NCBI GenBank assembly: GCA_963737405.1
Contig: CAVTSL010000012.1
Span: 1-64,000, forward strand
From: JACCTU01 sp963737405
Lineage (GTDB): Bacteria; Actinomycetota; Thermoleophilia; Gaiellales; Gaiellaceae
Length of the DNA: 64,000 nucleotides
Reading direction: 5' to 3'
The notes beneath the pieces are model-generated. The model saw only the letters and a program-made list of their open reading frames with translations. It did not search any database and was not told the origin of the DNA. Every line of letters begins with the position of its first letter. Within the stretch, counting starts at the first letter, position 1. Made by a program: the position numbers and the translations under genes. Positions 19,835 to 32,174 of this stretch are shown here, in pieces.

Positions 19835-20379
19835 GCCTGGGGCTCGATGAGCCCGTACCCTCCGTCTCTCCGTCGGTAGACGACGTTGATCTCGCCGGTG
19901 TCGGCGTTCCTGAAGACGAAGAAGTCGTGGCCGATCAGCTCGAGCTGGAGGACGGCGTCTTCCGCGGTCATCGGCTTGTCGGGGAACGTCTTCGTCTTGA
20001 CGATCTGGCTGTCGAGCTCGTCGTCCTCGGCCATCGGCGGCGCTCCTTCGTCGGCGGGCACGTTGTGGTTGCGGGAGCCGCGGAAGCTTCGCTTGTCGCG
20101 GTAGTGCCGCACCTGCCGGACGAGCTTCTCGGTCAGCTGGTCGATCGATGCGCGCATGTCCTCGCTGGCCTCGCGCGCGCGCAACGTCGGGCCCTTCGTC
20201 CACACAGTGATCTCGGCGACCTGGTTCGCCGCGATCGACGGGTTCTTCTCGACCGCGAGCTCGAGCTCTGCGAGCGTCGCGTCACCGAGCTGCTTGTTCA
20301 GCTTCGCGAGCTTCTGCTCGGCGTAGCTGCGGATCGAGTCGGTGACCTCGAGATTCCTGCCCTTCACCTGAAGTCGCAA
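19831..20379 (-). CDS. hpf: Long ribosome hibernation promoting factor
   Basis: Binds the 30S subunit and dimerises ribosomes into inactive 100S particles when growth stops. N-terminal S30AE/RaiA domain (LQVKGRNLEVTDSIRSYAEQKLAKLNK) and a C-terminal dimerisation domain (KTFPDKPMTAEDAVLQLELIG.. FVFRNADTGEINVVYRR) mark the long form, 182 aa. Start TTG at 20379 is chosen because GAGGAGG precedes it at the right spacing and homology begins there; no ATG or GTG fits. Confidence 0.92.
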   Translation of the reverse strand: MRLQVKGRNLEVTDSIRSYAEQKLAKLNKQLGDATLAELELAVEKNPSIAANQVAEITVWTKGPTLRAREASEDMRASIDQLTEKLVRQVRHYRDKRSFRGSRNHNVPADEGAPPMAEDDELDSQIVKTKTFPDKPMTAEDAVLQLELIGHDFFVFRNADTGEINVVYRRRDGGYGLIEPQA

Positions 20380-20402
20380 CGCGTCCTCCTCGCGGGCGGA
20401 GA

Positions 20403-21080
20403 TCAAGCCTGGGAGCTCACCATATACCCGCGGACTGCCCGGGCGAACGTGATCACCTCGACGCGCCGCGCGCCGGCCCGGCGGAGCGCCGACGCCGCCG
20501 CGTTGACGGTGGCACCGCTCGTATAGACGTCGTCGACGAGCACGATTCCCGGCGGCGAGCGGGCCGACGCGAACGCACCGCGGACGTTCGCTTTCCTCGC
20601 GGCGAGCGTCTGCGCGCGTTGCGGCGCGCTTCGCCCGGTCCGGGTGAGGAGCGGCAGGACCTCGCGTTCCCAGCGCGCGCCCAGCTCGTGTGCGAGGGCC
20701 CTCGGCGGGTCGTGTCCGCGTTTGCGTTTCCGCTCGCGGTCCGCGGCGACGTACGTCAGGTCGAGGTCGGGCGGGTCCAGGGTGTCGACGACGACCGCCG
20801 CAGCCTCGGCGGCGAGCCGACGGAGCCCGCGGTCCTTCCAGGCGACGACGAGCGCGCGCGCCGCGTCGTCGTAGACGACTGCGGCCCGGGCCTCGGCGAA
20901 CGCGAGTCGCCGTGCCGCGCACTCGCGACAGCGGCGGACGGGCCAGGCGGTCGGTGCGCCGCAGCGTGCGCAGCGCGGCCCGGCGAGCCGCCGCAGCGCT
21001 CCGGCGCACCGATCGCAGAGCTGCGAACCACCACGCCGGCAGACGACGCATCGCGATGGAAGCAGCAGGTCGAGGAGCAT
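20403..21080 (-). CDS. comF: ComF-family phosphoribosyltransferase-like protein
   Basis: 225 aa. N-terminal zinc-finger region with four CxxC pairs (CVVC, CDRC, CARC, CREC) and a C-terminal PRPP-binding loop VLVDDVYTSGAT. ComF proteins take part in DNA uptake in competent bacteria, but many hosts of the family are not known to be competent. ATG at 21080 sits six bases after TACGTT on the same strand, so the mRNA is likely leaderless. hpf follows 23 bp downstream. Confidence 0.85.
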   Translation of the reverse strand: MLLDLLLPSRCVVCRRGGSQLCDRCAGALRRLAGPRCARCGAPTAWPVRRCRECAARRLAFAEARAAVVYDDAARALVVAWKDRGLRRLAAEAAAVVVDTLDPPDLDLTYVAADRERKRKRGHDPPRALAHELGARWEREVLPLLTRTGRSAPQRAQTLAARKANVRGAFASARSPPGIVLVDDVYTSGATVNAAASALRRAGARRVEVITFARAVRGYMVSSQA

Positions 21081-21086
21081 GTTCCG

Positions 21087-21092
21087 AACGTA
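21087..21092 (-). promoter_or_regulatory. -10 box (TACGTT) for comF
   Basis: TACGTT on the minus strand, then six bases, then the comF ATG. Same spacing as at 6,769, 21,259 and 46,188. Confidence 0.5.
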
Positions 21093-21121
21093 CCGGCGGC
21101 TCGCGCGAAATCTCGACGTGT

Positions 21122-21242
21122 GGACGGATCGTCACGGAATCGGCACGAAGGCGGCACGCGCTCGCGCGAAACGCGGGACGCCGCGTCGGTAGCGTCGCCG
21201 CCGAGGGCGGAGGGAAGCGACCCCACCCTGATTCGGGTGGGG
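21122..21242. other. Two-hairpin conserved element, copy 1
   Basis: Shared blocks with 54590-54702, in order on the plus strand: GGACGGATCGTCAC (21122-21135), GGCACG (21142-21147), GTAGCGTCG (21189-21197), hairpin CCGCC-GAG-GGCGG (21198-21210) and hairpin CCCCACCC-TGATTC-GGGTGGGG (21221-21242). It lies between two divergent genes that both look leaderless, so it is probably outside their mRNAs. TAGCGT could be a -10 box for a short RNA ending at the second hairpin. Identity unknown. Confidence 0.45.
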
Positions 21243-21258
21243 GCTGCACGCCGGGCGC

Positions 21259-21264
21259 TAGGCT
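21259..21264 (+). promoter_or_regulatory. -10 box (TAGGCT) for the SnoaL-like gene
   Basis: TAGGCT followed by CGCGCG and GTG at 21271: the six-base leaderless spacing. No clear -35. Confidence 0.5.
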
Positions 21265-21270
21265 CGCGCG

Positions 21271-21660
21271 GTGGCCGAGTCGACCGGGGCGCTCGCGCGG
21301 CGGATCTTCGACGCCTTCGAGCGGCGCGACGGGTTCGCGCTCCGGGGATGCTTCGCCGAGGACGCGGTCTGGCGCGTCGCCGGACGGAGCCGCCTCGCCG
21401 GTGAGCATCGCGGGCGGCGGGCGATCATCCGCTTCCTCGGCTCGCTGCCGCGCCTGAGCGACGGCACGTACCGATCGGAGCTGATCGACGTCCTCGAGAG
21501 CGCAGACCGCGCCGTCGTCCTCTACCGCGCGCGCGGCATGCGGAACGGCGTCGAGCTCGACATCGACCAGCTGCTCCTGTTCACGATCCGCGACGGCGTC
21601 GTCGTCGCAGTCGACGCGTACCCGAGCGACCCGATCGCTTTCGACGCGTTCTGGGCCTAG
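21271..21660 (+). CDS. SnoaL/ketosteroid-isomerase-like protein
   Basis: 129 aa with the NTF2-like cone fold pattern: opening ALARRIFDAFERRDGFALRGCFAEDAVWRV, mid-region GRRAIIRFLGSL, and a beta-rich end. These folds serve as small isomerases, cyclases or ligand-binding proteins; here no catalytic residue can be assigned. GTG start. The 3' end meets the sugar nucleotidyltransferase gene on the other strand (4-bp overlap). Confidence 0.65.
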   Translation: MAESTGALARRIFDAFERRDGFALRGCFAEDAVWRVAGRSRLAGEHRGRRAIIRFLGSLPRLSDGTYRSELIDVLESADRAVVLYRARGMRNGVELDIDQLLLFTIRDGVVVAVDAYPSDPIAFDAFWA

Positions 21661-22415
21661 AGCGCGTACTCGGCCCGAGGCTCGAGCCCGGCCCGCTCGC
21701 GCGCGAGGTTGTCCGCCTCGAGGAGCTGGTTCTTGTCGCCGATGTCCAGCCACTCGCCCGAGAAGCGATAGCCGTACACCGGTGCGCGCCGGTACAGCCA
21801 CTCGACGAGGCGCCCCGGCTGATCGGGCGAGTTGCCCTCGTCGAGGTACGTCTGGATCAACGGCAGGTGCTCGCGGTGGTACAGGTAGCACGCCGTCGCA
21901 GCGAGGTTCGACGCCGGGTCCGGCGGCTTCTCGATGAACGAGACGACCCGCTCGTCCCCGTCGATGTCGACGACGCCGTACTGCTTCACGAGCTCGAGAT
22001 CGGGGTGCTCGTAGAGCGCGACCGCGCTGGCGACGCCCTTGCCCCGCCACCACTGCACGTAGTCCTCGAGGCTGTAGTCGAAGAGGTTGTCGCCCGCGAC
22101 GATCAGGAGATCGTCGTCGATCTCCGCGTGGTCGATCACGAACTGCGTGTCGCCGATCGCGCCGCGGCGGTCGTCCTCGCTCGTCGTCCCGTCGTCGTGC
22201 ACGGTGACGTCCGCGGGCGCCCACTCGGAGAAGGCGCCCGCGAACTTCGAGTTCGTCACGACGTGGATCCCGTCGACCGACTCGACCTCACGGATCCGAT
22301 CGAGGATGCGGTCGATCATCGGCGTCCCGCCGACCGGCAGAAGGGGCTTCGCGACGGTTTGCGTCAGCGGGTAGAGCCGCGTGGCGTAGCCAGCCGCGAG
22401 AACGAGCGCCTTCAG
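21657..22415 (-). CDS. Sugar-1-phosphate nucleotidyltransferase (RmlA/GalU-like), CTG start
   Basis: Makes an NDP-sugar from NTP and a sugar phosphate. The family N-terminus KALVLAAGYATRLYPL ... KPLLPVGGTPMID is present only if translation starts at CTG 22415, four bases from the ahcY stop, with AAGGGA just upstream; the first standard start in frame (ATG 22319) would delete the nucleotide-binding loop. Later motifs: VAGDNLFDYSLEDY, VSFIEKPPDP, EWLDIGDKNQ. 252 aa. Sugar and base are unknown; dTDP-glucose is a fair guess. Co-transcribed with ahcY. Confidence 0.8.
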   Translation of the reverse strand: MKALVLAAGYATRLYPLTQTVAKPLLPVGGTPMIDRILDRIREVESVDGIHVVTNSKFAGAFSEWAPADVTVHDDGTTSEDDRRGAIGDTQFVIDHAEIDDDLLIVAGDNLFDYSLEDYVQWWRGKGVASAVALYEHPDLELVKQYGVVDIDGDERVVSFIEKPPDPASNLAATACYLYHREHLPLIQTYLDEGNSPDQPGRLVEWLYRRAPVYGYRFSGEWLDIGDKNQLLEADNLARERAGLEPRAEYAL

Positions 22416-22416
22416 C

Positions 22417-23685
22417 TCACGTCCCTTCGTCCCACGACGCGAGGTAGCGCTCCTGCTCCTCGGTCAGCGTGTCGATCTGGACGCCCATCGTCTCGAGCTT
22501 GAGCCGAGCGATCTCGGCGTCGATCTCGCTCGGCACCGAGTAGACCTTCCGCTCGAGCTCCGATGCGTGCGTGACGGCGTACTCGGCCGCGAGCGCCTGG
22601 TTCGCGAACGACATGTCCATCACGATCGCGGGATGCCCCTCGGCGGCGGCGAGGTTGATCAGCCGACCCTCACCGAGCAGGTAGAGCCGACGGCCGTCGG
22701 CGAGGGTGAACTCGTCGACGAACGCGCGCGCCTCGCGGGTCTCCGACGCGAGCGAGCGCAGCGCCGGGATGTCGATCTCGACGTTGAAGTGGCCCGTGTT
22801 CGCGATGATCGCGCCGTCTTTCATCGCCTCCATGTGCTCGCGGCGGATGACCGACTTGTCGCCGGTCGCCGTGCAGAAGATGTCGCCGACGCGCGCCGCC
22901 GGCTCCATCGGCATGACCTCGAAGCCGTCCATCGTCGCCTCGAGCGCCTTGACGGGATCGACCTCGGTCACGATCACGTGCGCGCCCATGCCCTTCGCGC
23001 GCATGGCGACGCCCTTGCCGACCCAGCCGTAACCGGCGATGACGAAGCGCTTGCCGGCGAGCAGGACGTTCGTCGCGCGGATGATCCCGTCGATCGTCGA
23101 CTGCCCGGTTCCGTAGCGGTTGTCGAACAGGTGCTTCGTGAACGCGTCGTTGACCGCGATCACCGGGAAGCCGAGCGCGCCGTCGCGCTCGAGCGCCTTC
23201 AGCCGGATCACGCCGGTCGTCGTCTCCTCGGTGCCCGCGATCACGTCGCCGAGCTGCTCGCGACGCGCCGAGTGCAGGACGCCGATCACGTCGGCGCCGT
23301 CGTCCATCGTGATGTGCGGCTTGTGGTCGACGGCCGCCTCGATGTGCGCGTAGTACGTGTCGTTGTCCTCGCCCTTGATCGCGAAGACGGCGATGTCGTA
23401 CTCCTCGACGAGCGCCGCGGCGACGTCGTCCTGCGTCGAGAGCGGGTTCGATGCGCAGAGCACCACGTCCGCGCCGCCCGCCTTCAGCGTCCGCATCAGG
23501 TTCGCGGTCTCGGTCGTCACGTGGAGGCACGCCGAGACGCGGTAGCCGGCCAGCGGCTGCTCGCGCTCGAAGCGCTCCCTGATCGTGGCGAGGACCGGCA
23601 TCTGCCGGTCGGCCCACTCGATGCGCCGCACGCCCTCGGGGGTCAGCGACAGGTCCTTCACGTCATGTCTGCGTGTCGTAGCCAA
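22417..23685 (-). CDS. ahcY: S-adenosylhomocysteine hydrolase
   Basis: Cleaves S-adenosylhomocysteine to adenosine and homocysteine, feeding metH, which is also in this window. 422 aa, NAD-binding GYGWVGKGVAMRAKGMGA, active-site region NDAFTKHLFDNRYGTGQS and C-terminal MDMSFANQALA. The start is TTG at 23685 (AAGAGG lies seven bases before); no ATG or GTG lies in frame at the N-terminus. A MerR gene is 38 bp upstream on the same strand. Confidence 0.95.
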   Translation of the reverse strand: MATTRRHDVKDLSLTPEGVRRIEWADRQMPVLATIRERFEREQPLAGYRVSACLHVTTETANLMRTLKAGGADVVLCASNPLSTQDDVAAALVEEYDIAVFAIKGEDNDTYYAHIEAAVDHKPHITMDDGADVIGVLHSARREQLGDVIAGTEETTTGVIRLKALERDGALGFPVIAVNDAFTKHLFDNRYGTGQSTIDGIIRATNVLLAGKRFVIAGYGWVGKGVAMRAKGMGAHVIVTEVDPVKALEATMDGFEVMPMEPAARVGDIFCTATGDKSVIRREHMEAMKDGAIIANTGHFNVEIDIPALRSLASETREARAFVDEFTLADGRRLYLLGEGRLINLAAAEGHPAIVMDMSFANQALAAEYAVTHASELERKVYSVPSEIDAEIARLKLETMGVQIDTLTEEQERYLASWDEGT

Positions 23686-23723
23686 AGCGAATCCTCTTCC
23701 CTCGTCGGATGGTCAGTGGGTGG

Positions 23724-24047
23724 TCAGGCCGCGAGCAGCCGTTCGTGCTTTCGCTGCTCCCAGTCGAGTGCGTCGACGCCGCTGCCGTGCAGCCACGTCT
23801 CGACGCTTGCGCGCAGCTCGGGCTCGCGCCTCATTCGAAGTGCGAACGCGATCTCTGCGAGGTCGACGTCGAACCGCCGCCGGAGCTCGGCGAGCGACCG
23901 GAGCTGGTTCAGCTCCCGCAGCCCGTAGAGCCGGTAGCCGGCAGCCGTCCGCTCGGGGACGACGAGCCCGGCCCCCTCGAGGTAGCGCAGCATGCGCGCC
24001 GACCAACCGGTGCGCGCCGCGGCCTCTCCGACCGTGAGTCCGTCCAT
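23724..24047 (-). CDS. MerR-family transcription regulator
   Basis: 107 aa: winged helix-turn-helix LTVGEAAARTGWSARMLRYLEGAGLVVPERTAA and the arm YRLYGLRELNQLRSLAELRR. The effector part is very short, without the Cys pattern of metal sensors, so the signal cannot be named. ATG at 24047 is seven bases after TAAGGT, so the mRNA may lack a leader. It lies over its own likely operator and 38 bp before ahcY, which it may control. Confidence 0.85.
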   Translation of the reverse strand: MDGLTVGEAAARTGWSARMLRYLEGAGLVVPERTAAGYRLYGLRELNQLRSLAELRRRFDVDLAEIAFALRMRREPELRASVETWLHGSGVDALDWEQRKHERLLAA

Positions 24048-24053
24048 GCGGCG

Positions 24054-24079
24054 AACCTTATCACAACAGTGTTAAGGTT
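24054..24079. promoter_or_regulatory. Inverted repeat, probable MerR operator
   Basis: AACCTTATCAC-AACA-GTGTTAAGGTT: 11-bp arms with one mismatch. It covers the merR -10 box (TAAGGT on the minus strand) and the stop codon of the cupin gene upstream. Position and symmetry suit MerR autoregulation. Confidence 0.6.
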
Positions 24080-24474
24080 CTGAGGTGCCCTCCCGGCCGT
24101 AGGCGTCCTCGAGCCGGACGACGTCGTCGAGGTGCGGCGTCGAGACCTCCAGGATGGTCGTGTCCTCGATCGCCGTGACGCGGTGGACCGTGCCGGGAGC
24201 GTAGTGGTACGCCTCGCCGGGCGCGATCACCTGCTCCTTCAGGACCGGGTCGCCGGTCGCGCCGAGCTCGAGCTTGGCCCGCCCCGACTCGACGTACCAG
24301 CTCTCGTCCTTCCGCTCGTGGTACTGGAGGCTGAGCGAGTGCCCGGCCTTCACGAAGAGGATCTTTCCGACGTAGACGTCCGTGTGGGCCCAGATCAGCT
24401 CCCAGCCCCACGGCTTCTCGACTCGCCGGGGGTCGAAGGTCCACGCCTCGAAGGTGTTGAGGTTCGGCGAGCTG
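24072..24474 (-). CDS. Cupin, mannose-6-phosphate isomerase type II-like
   Basis: Single-domain cupin with LQYHERKDESWYV, GTVHRVTA and HLDDVVRLEDAYGR, as in sugar-phosphate isomerase or mannose-1-phosphate guanylyltransferase tails. Coding similarity reaches upstream to about 24474 (RVEKPWGWELIWAH), right after the stop of the nucleotidyltransferase, yet no ATG, GTG, TTG or CTG opens that part; the first usual start is GTG 24353, which would remove a third of the domain. Either a rare start (ATC at 24474) or a base error. Works with ugd and the nucleotidyltransferase in sugar-nucleotide metabolism by context. Confidence 0.65.
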
Positions 24475-24488
24475 TCGATGCGGCGATC

Positions 24489-25175
24489 CTAGACCGGTCC
24501 GGCGGCCGTGAAGTACTGCTCGGCGGCCCGGAGGTCCTTCGGCGTGTTCACCGTCAGCCACAGCCCCTCGTGCCGGAACGCGAGGAGCTTCCCCTCCTCG
24601 GCGAGCTCGGGGAACGTCGACGTCTCGTGGTCGCCCTTCTCCGGGAGCCGCTCGATCGCCTCGTCGTCGAGGACGTAGAGCCCCATGTTCACCCAGTGCG
24701 GGAGCTTCGGCGCCTCGCGGAAGCCGCGCACCAGGTCGTCGTCCGCGAGCTCGACGACCCCGAAGGGCGAAGGAAGCGGGGCGACGGAGATCGTCGCGGC
24801 CGGCGACCGCTCGCGATGGTGCGCGAGGAGCGCGTCGAGGTCGACGTCGAAGAGCTCGTCCCCGTTCAGCGCGAAGCACGGCCCCGACTCGCGGCGGAGG
24901 CGGGCGGCGAACCGGAGCCCTCCCCCACGTCCGAGCGGCTCGTCCTCGCCGGCGAACGCGAGCTCGACGCCGACACCCTCGAGCGCGCGCTCGAACTCGT
25001 GCTCCTGACCGGCGCGGGAGCTGACGATCACGCGGTCGACACCCGCGGCCGCAAGGCGGCGAATCTGGTACTCGGCGAGCGGCCTGCCGGCCACCTCCAC
25101 GAGCGCCTTCGGCCGGCCCTGCGCCGCGTCGCCGAGGCGCTCGGCCTTGCCGCCCGCGAGGAGGATCGCCTCCAC
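24489..25175 (-). CDS. Nucleotidyltransferase of sugar phosphates
   Basis: 228 aa with nucleotide loop AILLAGGKAERLGD ... GRPKALVEVAGRP and metal site ALNGDELFDVD, like mannose-1-phosphate guanylyltransferase/GlmU N-domains. It ends in WLTVNTPKDLRAAEQY. GTG 25175 shares one base with the ugd stop. The neighbours (UDP-glucose dehydrogenase, cupin) place it in activated-sugar supply for cell-surface polymers; the sugar is not determined. Confidence 0.85.
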   Translation of the reverse strand: MEAILLAGGKAERLGDAAQGRPKALVEVAGRPLAEYQIRRLAAAGVDRVIVSSRAGQEHEFERALEGVGVELAFAGEDEPLGRGGGLRFAARLRRESGPCFALNGDELFDVDLDALLAHHRERSPAATISVAPLPSPFGVVELADDDLVRGFREAPKLPHWVNMGLYVLDDEAIERLPEKGDHETSTFPELAEEGKLLAFRHEGLWLTVNTPKDLRAAEQYFTAAGPV

Positions 25176-26507
25176 TAGACGACCTTCGGATCGCGCTCGG
25201 GCGTCTCGGCGAGCACGTCGCTCGGCGAGATCGGCCGCCCGATTCCCTCGTAGGCGAAGCCGGCGGCGCGAACCTGGGCGGGGTCGAGGAGGTTGCGTCC
25301 GTCGACGATCAGCGGCCCCGCCATCAGGTCGCGGATCTCGGGCCGTGCGAGGTCGCGAAGCTCGTCCCACTCGGTGACGATCACGGCCGCGTCGGCGCCG
25401 CGGACGGCGTCCTGCACCGTGGAGCAGAACTGCGCCTGCGGCAGCAGCGCCGCGCCGTCGACCACCGGATCCCAGGCGTACACCTCCGCGCCTTCGGCGA
25501 TCAGCCGAGACGCGAGCACGAGGCTCGGCGCCTCGCGCGTGTCGTCGGTGCCGGCCTTGAACGCGAGCCCGAGCAGCGCGATCCGCTTGCCGCGGAGCTT
25601 GCCGAGGTGGCGCTGCAGCTTGCCGATCACGCGCCGCTTCTGCAGCTCGTTCACCTCGATGACCGCGTTCAGGAGCTGGAAGTGGTAGCCGGAGTTCGCA
25701 GCGAGCTGCTTGAGGGCGAGAGAGTCCTTCGGAAAACACGAGCCGCCCCAGCCGACCCCCGCACGCAGGAAGTGCGGGCCGAGCCGCTGGTCGAGGCCGA
25801 CACCCTCCGCGACCTTCACCACGTCCGCGCCCGTCGCCTCGCACACGTTCGCGATCTCGTTGATGAAGCTGATGCGCGTCATCAGGAACGCGTTCGAGGC
25901 GAGCTTCACCATCTCGGCCGAGTGGACGTCCATCCGGACGATCGGCCCGTCGAGCTCCGCGTAGAGCCCGGCGACGCGCTCGCGCGTGCTCCTCGTCGAA
26001 CGCGCCGACGACGACGCGGTCGGGCTCCATGAAGTCCCGGACGGCCCGCCCCTCCGCCGTGAACTCGGGGTTCGAGACGTACCCGACGTGCTCGAGGCCG
26101 CGCTGGTCGAGCACCGCGCGAACCTTCTCGCCCGTGCCGACCGGCACGGTGCTCTTCATGACGAGGACCGGCCGGCCCTCGACGTTCGGCAGCTCCTCGA
26201 CGACCGTCCACACCCGGGAGAGGTCGGCGTCGCCCGAGTACGGGACCGGCGGCGTGTCGACGCAGACGAAGACGAAGTCGGCGCCGAGGACGGCCTCGGA
26301 GGCGTCGAGCGTGAACGTCAGCCGCTCCTCGTTCTTCGCGAGCAGCTCGTCGAGGCCGGGCTCGAAGATCGGCACCTCGCCCCGCTGCAGGCGCTCGACC
26401 TTCGCCGGGACGACGTCGCGGACGACGACGTCGTGGCCGAGCTCGGCAAGGCAGGCCGCGGTCACGAGGCCGACGTATCCTGCGCCGAAGACGCCGATCC
26501 TGGACAC
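25175..26507 (-). CDS. ugd: UDP-glucose 6-dehydrogenase (one-base frameshift)
   Basis: Two NAD-dependent oxidations of UDP-glucose to UDP-glucuronate. N-terminal GAGYVGLVTAACLAELGH and NPEFTAEGRAVRDFM lie in one frame; HSAEMVKLASNAF, catalytic Cys in GGSCFPKDS and the UDP-binding C-terminus (FKAGTDDTREAPS) in another. One extra C near 25,983 (CACGCGCGAGCGCG; CACGCGGAG.. expected) separates them; corrected length 443 aa. GTG start. Probably an error in the assembly. Confidence 0.87.
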
Positions 26508-26516
26508 GGCGGGAGC

Positions 26517-28425
26517 CTAGCGGGAGAGCGGCCGGAGACCCTTCGCGATCTCCAGCATCGTCTCGTTCGAGAGCTTGTCGAGGACGGTGTTCGTGACCCA
26601 GTACGTCGCGCCGTCGGCCTCGAGCACGACCATGTGCAGGTGCGGGCCGTTGTAGTAGAGGCGGTACGTGCGCCGCTTGATCACGGTCGAGTCGTTCGGG
26701 TCGCCGAGCGCGGGCGCGTCCTCCCAGTCCGTCATCTGGACGCCCCAGAAGTCGCCGACCCCGTTCGTGTACGTGAGCCGCACGCCGTTGTGGTCGCCGA
26801 GCTTGTAGACGCGGATCGGCGTCGTGTCGTCGAGCCGCGAGTTCGCCTCGATCACCGTCGGCGCGTAGAGCCGGTACGGGACGCGCTTCCTCGCCTGCGC
26901 GAGCAGCGAGACGGCGGAGCTGTCGCGGCGAACGTTCGGCGGCGTGCGGGCCGGTGTCCGGTCGGCGGACGACGGCGCGATGCTGCCGTGGTAGGTCTGA
27001 CCGACGACGACGGTGACGAGCGCGTTGTTGGCGAGCGCCGCGATCTCGGGCGGGAGCGGCTGGACGCGCGCGTCGCCGAAGAGCTTCGCGAGCTTCCGCG
27101 CGGCGGCGAGCGCCTTCGGCGTGCCCTGGTAGTAGACCTCGCTCCGGAAGTACTCCCAGCTCGGCGCGTTGCCGTCGCCGCCCGTGACGATCTGGTACCC
27201 GCGCGACGCGAGCTGCGAGCCTGCCGTCGCCGCGGAGCCCGCCTCCCCGTTCCCGTTCAGCACGGTCACGCTCGTCTGCGAGGGCGGCGGCGCGTTGTCG
27301 GCGCGCTTGCGCTTCAGCGCGACGTCGGTTGCCTTGAGCGGCGCGTCGACGTCGGGGCGCACGAAGTCGTTGACCGCGGACTGGACGCACGACTGGGCGA
27401 CCGTGAGCTCGTTGTAGCCCTGGTAGCAGCCGATGTCGATCTTCGACTGGAACACGTGGCCGCCGGGGAGCTGGTACGCGAAGAGCGCGTAGTCGAGGAT
27501 CGCCTTCGCGTCGAAGCGCGTCCCGTCGCCCTTGCCGACCTCGACGTTCGACGTGATGACCTTGACGAGGCGCGGCAGGTCGAGCACGGGGAAGCCGGCG
27601 GCGCGCTGCTTCACCGCCTTCACGAACAGCTGCTGCCGCGCGAGGCGGTAGAGGTCCGAGTCGGTGTGCCGGTAGCGGACGAAGTCGAGCGCCTTCGCGC
27701 CGTTCAGCTTCTGGTAGCCGGGCTGGAGGTCGATCGAGGCGTAGCCGGTTCCCGGCGGGTTGTAGTAGCGGCGGTCGACGTCCATCCAGACGCCGCCGAG
27801 GTGGCTCACGACCTGCTTGAAGCCGCGGAAGTTGACGGTGACGAGGAAGTTGATCGGCAGGCCGCGTCAGGTGGCGGACGGTCTCGATCGCCGCCGACGA
27901 GCCGCACTCGCCGTAGGCGTTGTTGATCCGCGAGACCCACGGCCCGCGGTTCTTGCACCCGTAGATGTTGACGAGCAGGTCGCGCGGGAACGAGAGCATC
28001 GTGACCGTCTCGAGGTCCGGGTCGGCCCGGACGAGCATCAGCGTGTCGGAGTGGCCGGTCTCGGCGCCCTCGATGCCCGCCCGCTTGTCGTAGCCGAGCA
28101 CGAGCGCGGTCGTCGGCTCACCGGGGATGACGGCATCGAGCTCACGCTGCGCGACCTTCACGTCGGCGGAGCGCGGGCCGAGGCTCGCGGCGATGTCCTG
28201 CTCCACGTAGAGGTACGTGCCGCCCGCGATGCCCGCGGCGAGCATCAGCGCGGCGATCACGATCCAGAGGACGATCTTCCCGAAGAGGACGGCGAGGCTG
28301 CGCTTCTCCGGCTCGGGCTGCCGGTAGCGCCGCATCGGGGCGGCGACGGCGGGCGGGTAGACGGCACGGCCGTTCCCGTTCAGCTCGGCGGCACGGCCGA
28401 TGCCTCTCTTCAGCGTCGTCTTCAT
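26517..28425 (-). CDS. LytR-CpsA-Psr protein with LytR_C domain (one-base frameshift)
   Basis: Likely ligase that attaches polymers to peptidoglycan outside the cell. Cytoplasmic N-terminus, membrane helix at ~47-72, LCP domain (LGYDKR.., SDTLMLVRADP, SFPRDLLVNI, INNAYG, then after the shift FVRYRHTDSDLYRLARQQ), a LytR_C domain (SVTVLNGNGEAGSAA) and about 250 further residues of unknown type. An extra base near 27,866 (ACGCGGCC) breaks the frame between ETVRHLT and GLPINFL; corrected length 635 aa. ATG 28425 lies just after the metH terminator. The sugar-nucleotide genes downstream fit envelope polymer synthesis. Confidence 0.8.
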
Positions 28426-28432
28426 CGGTTGG

Positions 28433-28457
28433 AAAAAAGGACGCCTCACAGGCGTCC
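28433..28457 (-). terminator. Rho-independent terminator after metH
   Basis: Minus strand: GGACGCC, loop TGTGA, GGCGTCC, then six T. It lies just past the metH stop and before the lytR start, so it should end the metH transcript. It is one of very few T-tailed terminators in this GC-rich segment. Confidence 0.8.
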
Positions 28458-28464
28458 CCGCGGG

Positions 28465-32073
<3,609 letters not shown>

Positions 32074-32174
32074 GAAAAACGCTCCCGCCTGCAGAGGTCG
32101 GGAGCGGGAGCTCTCGGCTCTTTAGGCGTTTTTTATCCTGGTCGCCAAGCTGCCTTCAAAGCTCTCCAGGTAGC
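32074..32174 (-). promoter_or_regulatory. metH leader: SD-masking hairpin, possible riboswitch
   Basis: 82 nt separate the atpC stop from the metH GTG. The last part is GCTCCCG-11 nt-CGGGAGC followed by GTTTTTC and GTG: both a terminator shape and a mask over the only Shine-Dalgarno (GGGAG). Just upstream lies GGATAAAAAACGCCTAAAG, which recalls the GAUAAA..GCUAAA core of SAM-II/SAM-V riboswitches. A CCTGG (in the end of atpC) can pair with the CCAGG before it, and loop bases can pair again downstream. Regulation by S-adenosylmethionine is a guess. Confidence 0.4.

Noticed and set aside
24489..26507. Apparent 672-aa fusion of UDP-glucose dehydrogenase and nucleotidyltransferase
   Set aside because: The middle part is out-of-frame ugd sequence. 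A one-base insertion at ~25,983 puts the first part in the frame of the nucleotidyltransferase by chance.
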